The position numbers and the translations under genes are program-made. Below are positions 1-11,400 of a stretch of 64,000 nucleotides of DNA, piece by piece; the first letter of the stretch is position 1; each line of letters opens with the position of its first letter. This DNA is from Dacryopinax spathularia (taxonomy: Eukaryota > Basidiomycota > Dacrymycetes > Dacrymycetales > Dacrymycetaceae). The notes under the pieces are model-generated. The model had not been told where the DNA came from. It did not search any database and saw only the letters and a program-made list of their open reading frames with translations. Location of the stretch: NCBI GenBank assembly GCA_037974965.1, contig JBBPFI010000009.1:744001-808000 (forward strand), given 5' to 3'.

Positions 1-281
1 GGTGGAGAAAAGAGAGAGACAGTGAAATGGGCGGCGTCAGAGACAAACATAATGAGTCAAAATTTTGGTTCTGCACGCGGATGCTGACACGTGCTTCTCT
101 TTCGGCAAAGACCCTAGCGAGGACTGACAGAAATTCGGACAAGTTGCCATTCGAAATGGCAAACTGCTCAAACTCTGCTGTAATGATTGGATATCCCTGC
201 CGCCAATACTTCGGACTCGTCCGCCAAACGTCCCAGCAGCATCTCGGTTGGTTCGCAACCTCCGCAATCATCCCGCGTTCT

Positions 282-345
282 CTCTCTTTCTCTTTCTCTC
301 TCTCTTTCTCTCTTTCTCTCCTTCCTTCCGCCCTTTCTCCCTCGT
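282..345. repeat. Pyrimidine-rich (CT)n tract
   Basis: About 60 nt of nearly pure C and T, dominated by TCTCTCTT/TTCTCTC units. Such tracts are common upstream of fungal transcription starts, but no convincing gene follows, so a plain microsatellite is equally likely. A TATATAA-like box lies about 265 nt downstream, near 610. Confidence 0.6.
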
Positions 346-879
346 TCTTTCTGTTCTCTATTCCACTACTCCACTTCAATTTGTTTCATTTCCACACCCA
401 CACGACACTCTACGAGTCGGTTGACTGGGGACAGTCAAGATCTAAAGTGGGGCATGGATGAGCTGCTTATCGGAATTTCGGTCACTATCGCGACTTCGAC
501 ATAGGGATCGGACACACGGGCAGGACCGCTGGACTGGATCCGCGATCCGAAACCTGCGTTTTGGATATGAAAAGGGTGGCGGACGAGTCCGAACTCATTA
601 CTTAGACTCGTATATAAGCAGAGATATGTACCAGACTTTCGTTATTGATTCCGTTTTGCCCCTTACTTGCTCCATTTACCACTACAACTCGACCCCGTGC
701 CAGATCACTCTTTTTGACTCCAAAATATGTACGGGACACCACCGAAGAGCCATATTGACGTTATCCCTTGATGCTTTGGGTCTAACCTAACAGTATCTAT
801 TCACTAGGTCTACTACACAAGTATTGTGGAGGATCCTGAGAGATCAGATCTAAGGATGACATGATGAGAAAGAGCGCTG

Positions 880-1320
880 TCATATGCACATCCAGCAGAA
901 TCAGACAAGAGTGGAGGGGAAACTGTACAGTTACCAGATCATAAGGGTAGGCTTCTCCAGACTTAGAGGAGTGCAAGAGATGTGCGAAGCCTTCAAGATG
1001 CCTACCAATATGGGCAAACCCTTACAGGCAACATGGTTGTTGATTGACCCAAGTTATGTGCAAGCGCTGAAGCTGAAGACGATGCAACTGGCATGTGCAA
1101 TTCCAGCATACAATGTTGATGGGTCGCTCAACCAGTGAGGGAGCATAATGCACACGGTAGACTTGATTGTGAGCTGCAGCAGCCACACCAAGCAGGTGAT
1201 GCAAGGTGATATTGGGGCACCCATGGCTGATGAAGCATAATCCCAAAATCGACTGGCAGGTGAGGATGCTAACAATGACATGATGTCCACCTGAGTGTGC
1301 CCTTTGCATATGGCTTTGGA
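880..1320 (+). mobile_element. Fossil Ty3/gypsy LTR-retrotransposon fragment, protease region
   Basis: Conceptual translation shows the landmark run of fungal Ty3/gypsy aspartic-protease regions: an I-D-P-x-Y-V-x-A-L-K-L-K stretch, then A-I-P-A-Y-N-V-D-G-S-L-N, a G-S-I and V-D-L-I block, and an N-P-K-I-D-W-Q motif followed by a C-P-x-x-C. This order matches the protease-to-reverse-transcriptase linker of chromovirus-like elements. The copy is short and clearly broken in several places; no reverse transcriptase, integrase or paired LTRs were found nearby, so it is an old truncated relic. Confidence 0.7.
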
Positions 1321-2050
1321 CTATGTTCAAAGCCAAGTTTCCCCACCTTCCTCCAACCCAACCCCAACCTATGATTGACTTGCAATTGCAATCTAACTGT
1401 CGACTCATCCTTCGAGATTTCCGTTTATGAGTACCGATGTGCCGAAGCATGCTCTCGACAGCCAACGTCCAGTCTTATGGTCGACACCCTTGGCGCCAGG
1501 ACTCCGATTGGTGACAAACACCATTGACCCTCTCCCCACTCCCTCCGTCAAGCGACAACTACTGGCGACTGCCCTTGTGCTGGGCATTGACTCTAGATGA
1601 CTCAACTCTGGCTCACTTGACACATTTAAATGTGGTCGACAGCCAAACCCCTCCCTCCGAACCTCCCTCATCGGGATGCCAAAGCAGACCGAGTACTGCT
1701 GTCAGACCCAATACCACCGACCCCCACTACCACTGCTCCCAACATGGCCTGATGGCCCGACACCCCTATGAGCATGGTTGATGCCGATGCAAGACCCTGA
1801 GTCGGTCTGCAATCTGCCTATTGACCTTATATGGGTTGTTCGGCCATCAGGGCCACCAGTGTCAATCCGCTTTGCCCTCATCGTTATGTCTTGGGCTTTG
1901 CTAGTATGGTGTGCCCTGACATTATCAACTTCTGTTGTTTACTGGTATAGACACTATTGGATCATCTGATATAGTAGTTATTGTAACTGAGTCAACTGCG
2001 GTCTGCTGTGGTATTGATCCGCAGTCCTTTTTATTAGAATATCTTTAGCC

Positions 2051-2110
2051 TCAGTTAGGGTTATGGGCAAGCAAAGCAAGCAGTAGGGGTTAGGGCTAGG
2101 GTTAGGGTGA
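2051..2110 (+). repeat. Short degenerate interstitial telomere-type repeat (TTAGGG)
   Basis: Three perfect TTAGGG units (about 2055, 2090 and 2102) and one CTAGGG lie within 55 nt, two of them directly adjoining. TTAGGG is the usual telomere unit of filamentous basidiomycetes. The array is too short and degenerate to be a chromosome end, so it is an interstitial trace or the inner edge of a subtelomere. It sits just beyond the retroelement fossil and before the first gene. Confidence 0.6.
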
Positions 2111-2120
2111 AGTGTTAGAG

Positions 2121-2901
2121 TTAGTTAATATATTATCTCCTGCTTGGAAGCTTTGTTCATTTTGAAAAGGTAGGGTAATATCTGTGGTATCTACAGTAGC
2201 TGCAGTATCTGTTACTTTGTGGTGGGGATTCATGCTTTTAAGGGCCGAAGCAAAACAGAAGTTATCTTAATCATTGACGGAAGATATTCTACTTTGTTTC
2301 CATGATTGATTCCGCCGGCTGAAGCGGAGGCAAAAGGTCTTGCCCCATATCCCCTAAACGTAGGGGCCCAACATGTGTGATACTGCCATGCGTCGAATAT
2401 TACACATGAACGCCTTGCCAACTGCCCCAAACTCTACTTCGGTATAGCCAATTATCTATCATCTGGAGCCGTTACTTCCGCCATAGAAGTATGGGACAGG
2501 AATGTCTACTCTACCCTCCATCATCATTGATCACAACCGTCCTATCCATGACCTCGGTGTTGGCAACCCTTGCGGCTGACGACCGTCCCAGCGCTGCAGG
2601 ATCGGTCACGAAACCAATGCAGATCAAGCTGGATTCTCTCACTGGACTTTCAGAGTCTGGCAAGACTTCACCATCACCTTTGCACCTTCTCGCCGGCCTT
2701 CTGGTATGGTTTGATGGGCACCGCGCTTGTCGCGACGCTTGCGCGACAACTTCCATTCGAATGGGAGAGCCCATTTTTATCATTGCTGTCGAAATTACTT
2801 CGCCGCCGAGCGCCTCTCCATATACGTTTGGGCCCCTTCACTGGCGTGCGTATACGCATCCTGCTCAGTAACATCGATCTTTGACTATTTGACTCTCAGG
2901 T
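2121..2901. other. Intergenic, no supported gene
   Basis: About 780 nt separating the telomere-type repeat from the first gene. Open frames here overlap on both strands and none shows splice continuity or a recognisable motif. Upstream exons of the following gene could lie in its right half. Confidence 0.4.
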
Positions 2902-4643
2902 ATGCCGCGGAATCGTGCGCGTGTGACACCGCAGCGGGATATAGTCTCCTGGTCCGTTGCGCGCGTAAATGAAGCTGGAACATGTTATGAAGAACTGGCA
3001 CGTGCTATCGATCACAGGTGAGATCCTATCTCATCAAGTCTGCGGTGATTTACTCTCCCGCAGGATTGAGATATGCACTTGTGCCTCCTCGCAAGAATTT
3101 GTGAATGACCTCTCAGGCCTACTCCGACTTCTACCATCTTCGTTGTGCGGAGAAGACGAAGTCATTTCTTGGGAAGATTGGACTTGGTAAGTATGGTGGT
3201 TTTCAGACCTCCTACGTCGCTGAGACGCGTGTCAGGCGAATTGGCAGCTTTGTATTATGGAACAACATACCATTGATAATCAACTCCATCGAAGTGGTGA
3301 ATGACGCGTACTGCGTACCGATTACGAGCAGGCTCCTCGACTGGGTGCCGCCCGCTCAGTTTTCGGGATCGGCTTGCAATAGCCGGAAAGTCGGGCTCGG
3401 AGAACGTGTAGTCGCGTATATTCAGGCAAAGACCAAGCGAGCGCGAAAGGCGAACGACCGGCGAACGCAGCGCCTCTGGCAAGCAATGCTGACCAACGAG
3501 CGAGGAATGGATCTTGGCGTCTTCGGCCCCAGCACCTACACGAACTGGGCCTATATGCTGTCCACCTTGCTTGTTGCTATCCACGAGAATGCCACGCTTG
3601 TCAAAGAATATTTGGCGACTCATCCTCCTTTACGAGCGCTCGAAGACGAGAGCGATCCCGCCCTCGTTCGCACTCTTCGTCATGCTTTCGGGCAACTACG
3701 CGGCTCCCTGGAAATTCTCACGGACTGCACATACCGCATGCGAAGGACCTTGCCACCTCCCGTTGACTATTTTCCGGTATTTGACGAGCTTCTATGCAAC
3801 AAGGACATTGGATTGAATCAGTTCTTGCAGAACTACCTCAGTAAGTGAGCTGCCTTCTCATCCAACTCCCATCATCTCTATCCCCCCTTCGATCGCGTTC
3901 GACATGTCTGATGGTTCTCAGAATACGGCCCGTCCCGACGTGCACCTCTCCTATGGGATCATGTCAGGGAGATGACCTATCCGCTCGAGGTCAGCAGACG
4001 GATAGTCAGAGTTTGGAGGTGCGTGCCCAAGGAAGTCAAAGGGCTCGGCGTGCAGTATATCCTCGTATCCGGAAATGGATGCGGCGTTCAGCGTCCTCCC
4101 TTCCCCCTATCTGATGCAACGCGCATCCTAGATCGGATTTCGAAGTGGGCGGGTCTCAACGACCAGCAGATCTTCAGCCAGCGACGTCGTATGCAGCGCT
4201 TGGCGGCAGAAACCTTCACGGAGTGTATACACCCCGAATCGGTTTGGCGGGCCATCCGCAACCTTGACGGTCACGCGACGCTGTGCGCGATCAACTGCTG
4301 TCATCTCGATAAACGATGTGAATTGTATCGCCAACTTCTAAACGACAGTGTTGCGCTCAAAGCCATTCAGGTGGGCTTGCCGCCATCCACCTCTGTCATG
4401 TACTGAGTGTGTTTAGGGTGGCTTTCGCTCAGCAGCGAACCCAAACAGAACGTGTGCAGTATGCCAGTGGTTGCTTTTACCCCAACTGTACCGGCCCGAT
4501 ACATGCGAAGAGTTGGGCGACCTCTGTCTTTGCCACCCGTTCGGCCTGAGCGACTTGGAGACGAGGGAAGTGGTTGCTATGTTGGAACGGACATGCGCAA
4601 AGCTGGTGAGTTCTGGTGCACCAAAAGGAGGTAATTGGGTTTA
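2902..4643 (+). CDS. Hypothetical basidiomycete protein, multi-exon, unknown function
   Basis: The best-supported part is the open frame from 3105 to 3840, which splices across a GTAAGT...CTCAG intron (3841-3921) to a second exon ending at 4370, then through a 46-nt intron to a last exon that stays open to a stop near 4643. All three join in phase. The protein is about 450 residues or more, largely helical and basic, with a Cys pair (C-A-V-C) at the start of the last exon that could belong to a zinc-binding motif; I do not recognise the family. The 5' end is uncertain: an upstream ATG at 2902 opens a short exon with a good donor at 3018, but it does not join the main frame cleanly, so translation may instead begin at 3105. 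Confidence 0.55.
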
Positions 4644-5548
4644 GGAGAGTCCCGCCTTGTGGATTGCGCTAGATGGGGGTTATTAATAAGGGATGGATGG
4701 GCCGGTAGCCTTAAACGTGCATATGACTCCGAACACCGTGCCGCGAGACCAACTGTATGTTTGTAGTACTCGAACAAGATACCCTTATTTGTGAATGTGG
4801 ATTGTTTAGCCGCTAGCTATGTCCACCAGCGTGTGCGTGCAGCGACGTGACACCAGTTGATGGAGCCGGTAAGCCTTCCAATAATATCATCTTGCCGACC
4901 CCATCATTGGCCACACGGAGGTGAAGTGTAAACCCATAACTCTCTCGGGGCAATCTCTGATCGTCCTTGACTACGCCACTGCTGAAGATGAGCGCCGGGA
5001 CATAGGACTGAAGTGCTCCCCTGCTTAACGTCTGCGGCCGCGCTGTTTCCGCACAGGCAAGAACACCGGTTTAAGACGATGAATTGCAGAGACAGCGTAC
5101 TGAACCCGGACAGTGCCATCCCGGAGTATTGCACAAAGTAAGGACTAAGGAAAACAGAACTGCCTGAGATGTCATTCACGATTGGGACCTCTTTTCAATT
5201 GACCCGCGGAAGAGTCTCCACCTTGTTGGAGGCGTGGTCGTTGTAGCGTTGACCCATGCTCGGTTTGTGCGAGCGGAGGCAGGTCTTCCATTTCTAATAC
5301 TGGCTGTAGTCGGACCAACGCATCCCTTCTCTGCAGTTTATTCTTCTTTGATGTCTTCGGCTCGGGACTTGCATACACTCGAGGGGGAACTAGGAACCAT
5401 CGGTCACACGCGTAGAATCAATCATCCGCGCAGGACTCACTGTCTCGGCAATAATCATTCTGAAAATAACAGATACTTTTTCGCATGTAGCACGGGCCGC
5501 ACGAGTGGCCCCAATCGAACCAGCAGTACTGAAACCACGGGCACTGGT
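4644..5548. other. Intergenic, no supported gene
   Basis: Between convergent genes. Short open frames exist on both strands but none carries splice continuity or a recognisable motif. The downstream regions of both neighbours presumably lie here. Confidence 0.4.
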
Positions 5549-8214
5549 TCATTGTCTTGTCGTGTGCTTGTTGGCAGGTCTGGCACCTGTAGATCCCGTG
5601 GGCGATCTATTCCAGAGCTTAGCCTTATGGCCAACAGAAGGAACACGGGGCAGACGTACGAGCTGAGAGTAGCCATCGTCCCACTGCACCTTGATAAATC
5701 CGACTTCTTGAACTGTTGCTGCGACAAGATCGATCGCAGCTTTGGGCAAGGGATGAATCTGATGTTCGCCAAGCCACTTTACTGGCATGTTCTCCGACCA
5801 GGGCGGCAACACATCGTCCTTGTGGATCCGTTTCAGCTTGAGCAGGTGCCAGCCGCCGAAGGATCCCGATTTATAGAATTGCTCATTGTCGCGGCGCGGG
5901 TCTTCTAGGACGTTCCATTTCTTTTGCTCAACAGGCAGTTCGTAGTTCATCGAGGTTTGCCCAGTAGACTGCCTCCGTGGTTTGCGGCCTGGTCGCTTTG
6001 GGGCCTCGGCTTGGACGGTGACGGACGTGCCCCTCGTTCGGGCGGCCTTCCTGCCTCTCGCACCAGTCTTGTACGTCTTGAGCTTGTCTTCTGCACGAGC
6101 TCCTTCCCCTTCGACGCTTACGACATCGCCATCCACAGCATCCTCCATTTGTACATCGGGGGGCGTAATGTCCTCATGCATCAAGGAGGAATATTGGTGG
6201 CTTCCTTCGACAACATGATCAGGGAAGTTAATATCGCCCATGACATGGTCATGTATAGCTCGAGCAGACAAGTTGGCTTGTCCATTTTGATGTGTCGTGC
6301 CGTTTGCTCGGCCAGTGTTGGCTGATTGCAGGTGAAGACGTTCCAAATTGGCTGCGAGTTGCGCTAAATGATGGTCGAGTGCTTCCTCTTCCTCCGTTCT
6401 CAGACCGCGGCCCCTTTCGGACCTTTGCAAGCGCCAGTCGTACGGTATCAAAGCCCGATAGGGCGCATGGACCGCGGCAACACGCAGAGAATGCAATTTG
6501 TGCCAGAGAGTCATAGCCTTGTCACGAAGGTCGGGTGACACATCTTCGAGGGAACCTTCCTCAAAGGATGAAAGAAATATGCCCTACGGGACATCTTATC
6601 GGGCGCTCATGGGATAGAAGGCGTGACTCACCAGTTCTAAAGCACACGAGTGCAGTATAGCCGAATCGGGTGGGATTTGCAGCTCCTCTATAGCTCGAAG
6701 GGAATCATCGAGCCGAGATACCCAATCTTCGTCTTTCATCATGCTGCGAGCCAAACCACGTAAACCACCCAAATCTCGACAGTGTTTTATCGATCGGTTT
6801 GGGAGACACCAGAGAGGTAGAAGTTCGGCAGGAAGTGGAAGGTGGAAGGGTTTAACCATGTCCACGAGAGAATTCATCTCGTCCAGAAAACTTATGAGCA
6901 TGACTATGATCGGTGGCGGAGGTGTCACTCGTAGAATGAAGCACAACAATAGATACGAGATCTCCAGTAACTCGTCAGCACGGGTGACTTGCGCAGGAAG
7001 CTGTACGCACCCATACGTCACACTCACGTTCTACGTACCATTTCACCGCTCTTCCATCTGCTATCTTCCATCGGCCTCGACTCGAAAGCGTCGCGTGAAG
7101 GTCTGCGCCAAATAAAGATATAAGGTGTGCGTGCCAGACGTCTTGCTGGGCCCGGTCATCGATCGCCCAAGTGGGACTCGCCATGTCACTAGCTCGGAGG
7201 TGGGGGAATTGCCGCCATAGGAAAGGCACATTTCCTAAGGCAAATGCTCGCAGGGTAGGGTGCACGAATTTCCTCCACAGAATCGATCGGTCGAAGTTGG
7301 TGCGGAATATTGTCGTCACGTTTCGGGAATATACCAAGTGCTGGAGGAGGAGACATCGCAGAATTCCTGCTTGCTCAGCGAGTCTGAACTTCCTAGCTGA
7401 CTTCTCGACCAAGTCCTGTGACATAGTGCGTGGATAAGCCAATACTAAGGGATACGGTGAAAGAAGAGCCCACCCAAATGCGACCGGCGTATTCCGTATA
7501 TTTCAGGGCATCGGATTCTGCACAAGAATCCAGAGGAGGGAATGGCCCAAGCATATAGAGCAGTGCCTTCCAGATATCCGCATGCAGAATCCTCAATCGA
7601 TCTGACCACAGGATTGTACAACACTCCACCTCGTTGCCGATCATGCTGCCTAGTTCCAGTGACCCGAGAGTATCCCCTATTTCGAGAAGTGCGGAGACAC
7701 TTTGGGAAAGGACTGTCGGGAGGGACGATAGGATTTGGTAGCGATATCGCCAGTCGTTAGGCACACTTGGCAGGAGCTCGAGTAATACCATTGCCCTTGG
7801 ATTCTCTAGTATGTTCTCACCGCGTCGGTGCAGCATATCGGCGCTGTACACAGCCCCTTCGACCAGGTCGTACAGGCACTGAGGGAGGTCGTCTCGAAGG
7901 CCAAGATAGAAGTAGAAGGTTATGCAAAGGTTCTGCAGGGTCATGAGCGAGCTGTACTTGAAGGAATGTTAAAGGGAAACTCGCCGCAATCTCCGACCAC
8001 ACCTCGCACCATCTCCTCAGATCATCGTTGTCCATACTGAGCCCGGAACTCTCATGGTCAAAGGATGAGAAGGTAGGGACCCGTTTGATTTCACATACTA
8101 CTGTGTGCGCCCGAACGATGATGTCCGGCATGGCTGACCGGATACAGTCTTGGATGTCTTCTTTCGTACGACTTTCGTCGTCCATCGGTCGTAGGCAGAT
8201 GTCCTTCACCATTC
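5549..8214 (-). CDS. Hypothetical nuclear-like protein with an AT-hook-like motif
   Basis: Five exons on the minus strand join in phase. Supported introns are 7416-7473 (GTGGGC...CACAG), one near 7000-7045 (GTGAGT...AAG) and 6560-6631 (GTGAGT...TTGAG), plus one near 7945-8000 whose donor is ambiguous. The predicted protein is roughly 800 residues. The first two thirds look globular and rich in Leu and Trp; an acidic and low-complexity linker follows; then a K-R-P-G-R-K-P-R-R-Q segment fits an AT-hook (core G-R-K-P), which in known proteins binds the minor groove of AT-rich DNA. The C-terminal 130 residues are Trp-rich, with a V-Q-W-D-D-G-Y stretch recalling Tudor- or chromo-like barrels, though I would not assign either. 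It is transcribed head-to-head with the PIF1-like helicase. A role in chromatin or DNA metabolism is inference only. Confidence 0.6.
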
Positions 8215-8454
8215 TGTCCTCCTCGCATGTATACCATCCGTGTCTATGAACGGAGTCAGCAAATAGTGGATGTGATTGGCGTTGTTGAGAGTGACATGAT
8301 GGCAAGCGCCTACGGCGGCGGAGGCGCCCAAGCGCGTCGTCAGCGCGACCTGCATATACGTCACGTGAAACCGACCTGTATACAGACCTTCGTCCCTCTA
8401 TTGATCTGGAGCCTGTCTCATACTCATCCAATCCTTTCTACCTTGGCAGGACCT
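8215..8454. promoter_or_regulatory. Shared divergent promoter region
   Basis: About 240 nt between the likely start of the minus-strand AT-hook gene (ATG at 8214) and the chosen start of the helicase (ATG at 8455). Both frames stay open further into this interval, so either protein could begin upstream and the true promoter may be narrower. No clear TATA box is visible. Confidence 0.4.
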
Positions 8455-11400
8455 ATGTTTTCGCCCGCTCCGTCATCAGTATGTATGTCGATATCCCCGG
8501 CCGCCGAACGCGTTCGTGCAATGAGAGCGCACTGTGCGCAGCAAAGGGTTGACGTCGGCTTCTCTGCTCTCCTACTGGGCTATGCAAGACTCTCTCTGGA
8601 CTCCCCTCCCTCGATCCACGCCTATGCGGACCCGAACCTTCCGGCCGATCTGCAGGCCTCCGTTTTAATATCGTCGGACTCGTCCTCATCTTCAGATGAG
8701 GAGCGTTTGGAGGACATAGTTTCGATCCTGGACTCCGAGTCTGCATCCTCAATCTCCGATTGGAAGAACGATCTTGAACACGAGCCTTCCCCTAATTCAT
8801 CACTTCCAGTGCCCCCATCCGGTCACACGAGTCTCCATGAGGATAATCGCGCTCTCAGCCCCTCCCTCGGAGCACCTCCGCCCCATCGAATAGGTGAAAT
8901 CACCTATCAGCATGGTGAAGCCACCGTCATGTACGAGGATATTCAGTTTCCACTTCCCACTCTCGGGGCACCTCCACTCCGTCAAATGGATGACGTTAGT
9001 GCTCATGGTGGGAGTCTTATTCTCAGCCTATCGCGCGGCTCGCCTCGAGGTCATCAACACGGTGAAGTGGATAAGTACGGCGATGCACGATCTACAAGCG
9101 CCTCGAGTGGAATGCTTGCAGTTGGTCATAGGCGTGCGAGTCCGGGGGGTATTGACCAAGTCGACCCGATTTCGCTCTCGCCAAGAACGCCAAACACCAA
9201 GCGCCTGGATCGTGAAGGCACGCAAGCGTTGAGCGCGTTGCAGTACGCTCATCCATCGAACTCACCGGCCGGCGTGGTCGGCTTGCCTGATGAGTCACCC
9301 AACCATGTGTTTACGCCTTCGATTTCCCAGCCTGACCCAATGTATGCGTCCTCCCGACGTCCGATCGAAATGTTGTATGCTGCGCAAGCGCAGGATAAAC
9401 GTTCCCTGGTGACTGCATATGCTCTGCCCGTGCATCAGTCGTCGAGCACGCGGCACGCTCCTCTATCTCTCGAACTTCCGGTGCTTCCTTCTGCTTGTCC
9501 GCCGATATCCGCTGAAGCTCAGCCGACTCTGGAAGGATCCTTGTCTTCCAGCTTGGAGAGTAGTTGGGAGTACGGACCGGGAAATGAACTTGCACTGCGC
9601 TACGGAGCTCACGGTGGTGCAGACCACCACCCTGGCAGCCAACCGGCCGTCACAGAGGGTCTCGCTTCCATGCAATTCCTCACCCGTGCGGGAACCTTGC
9701 CCACAGCCGAGGAGCTCGAAGAGCTCGCCGGAATACTAGAATTCACACCAAGGCCAAGCCCTTTCGCCCACTCAAAAGATCCAGAAGGACGACGTATCTG
9801 TGCATCGGCCGTCGGGACAGAGGATGCCGCCTCCCACGAGCCGCATTTCGAATCCTCCCAGCTTCGTCCAGATAGCCCTAACACCCATGCCGTGGCTGCT
9901 CTCGCTGGGCTCGACCACTTCCCCCATGTCGCTCTCGCCCCTACTGAAACGTCTCATACTTCGGTACTAGATCAACCCAAGTCCACTAAAGCATCGTTGT
10001 CGATCCAATCGGGTTCGAAACTGCCCCCGCCCAGTTCGGACCCGCTTCTCCAGAGTAGAGAGAGGCTCAATCCCTCTTCCATCGCCGCCGAACACGCTCA
10101 GTCGATTAATGCCCCTTTCCTTCCGGCTCAAAGGGAGGTTGCTGGCGCCCTGGAAGCGGCGTCTGACGATAATCAGCACGCCTTCCCAGCCGCTTGTCTT
10201 TTACCTGTTGGGATCGAACATTCATCAATGCCACGCACGCCTCCTCAGCCGAGGAGCGAGGAAGCCCACACTCGTACGATATTGGTACCTCGAACGCCTT
10301 CCCCTTTTGAAAACGTACATGACATCGCACCTTCTCAATTGCCTGTACCATCTGGAGTGGGTGCCCGAGTACCTCTGTTGACCACGCAATCCGACGTGCA
10401 CCACTTGTCCCACACCGTTGGGGCCACTGGAATTGCGGAGTTCGAGCTGGCCCCAGAAGTACGGTCGGTCCTCGACGCCCTGGATGCCGAGTATACTGAA
10501 CACATGCGGAATATGCGCAACGATGCTGAAAGGTTGAAACCTCGACCAGCCGCGAATCCTCCTCGTCCGCACAAAGCTGTACTGAGTATAGCCCCGGGTG
10601 GAAAGAAAGACAGAAGGGTTCGGCCGGAGGACAGGCTGCCTTCAGAGAAGCTGCGGCTGTTGCTAGAGGCGTATTTAAAACCACAGCCCAAGAAACGCAT
10701 ACAAGAAGACTTCTACCTTAATTTTCGTCTCAATGAGCTACAATCACGCGCCTTGAACGTGGTTATGATGAAACGCAATCTCTTCCTCACTGGATCAGCC
10801 GGTATGTTGCCACCGCTTCCACGTACTTGTGTTGAGTGTTCCACCTCGCAGGGACAGGAAAAACCCACACTCTCAAGTGCATTATTGCATCTCTTCGCCA
10901 CAAGTACAAAAACCAAGAAGGCGCGGTAGTAGTGACGGCAGCGACCGGTCTTGCTGCTGCCAGTCTAGGAGGGAGAACCCTGCACTCCTGGGCGGCTATT
11001 GGGCTTGAGAGAGACTCGGTGGAAGCACGCATACATAAGATCAAATTGTGGGGGGGCGATGTAGTGGGGCGGATCAAGAATGCTTGCGCCCTGATAGTGG
11101 ATGAAAGTATGTTGCCTTTCGCACGTAACCGACTACACTTACCTTCACGGTTACTAGTAGGCATGGTGAGTGACCAGACGTTCGACCGGGTGGAACGGAT
11201 ATGTCGCGAAATCCGAGGCAATGCGGCTCCCTTTGGCGGCATACAGGTGAGCAGATTGAAAGCGTCGGCTTGCAAATTCATATGCGTAAACAGCTGGTTT
11301 GCTCGGGAGATTTCTTTCAACTGCGTCCAGTCTCAAGAAGCAGAGCGGAAGAAGCCTCATTTGCCTTCGAGGCGAAGACATGGCATTCCTGCATCAAGAA

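Noticed and set aside
1470-1970. Further retroelement coding sequence to the right of the protease fossil
   Set aside because: Open frames here show no reverse transcriptase, RNase H or integrase landmark; left unassigned.
3018-3116. A 16-nt intron joining the 2902 exon to the 3105 frame
   Set aside because: Too short to be credible; a longer intron from a GTAAAT donor near 2,965 or a start at 3105 explains the frame equally well.
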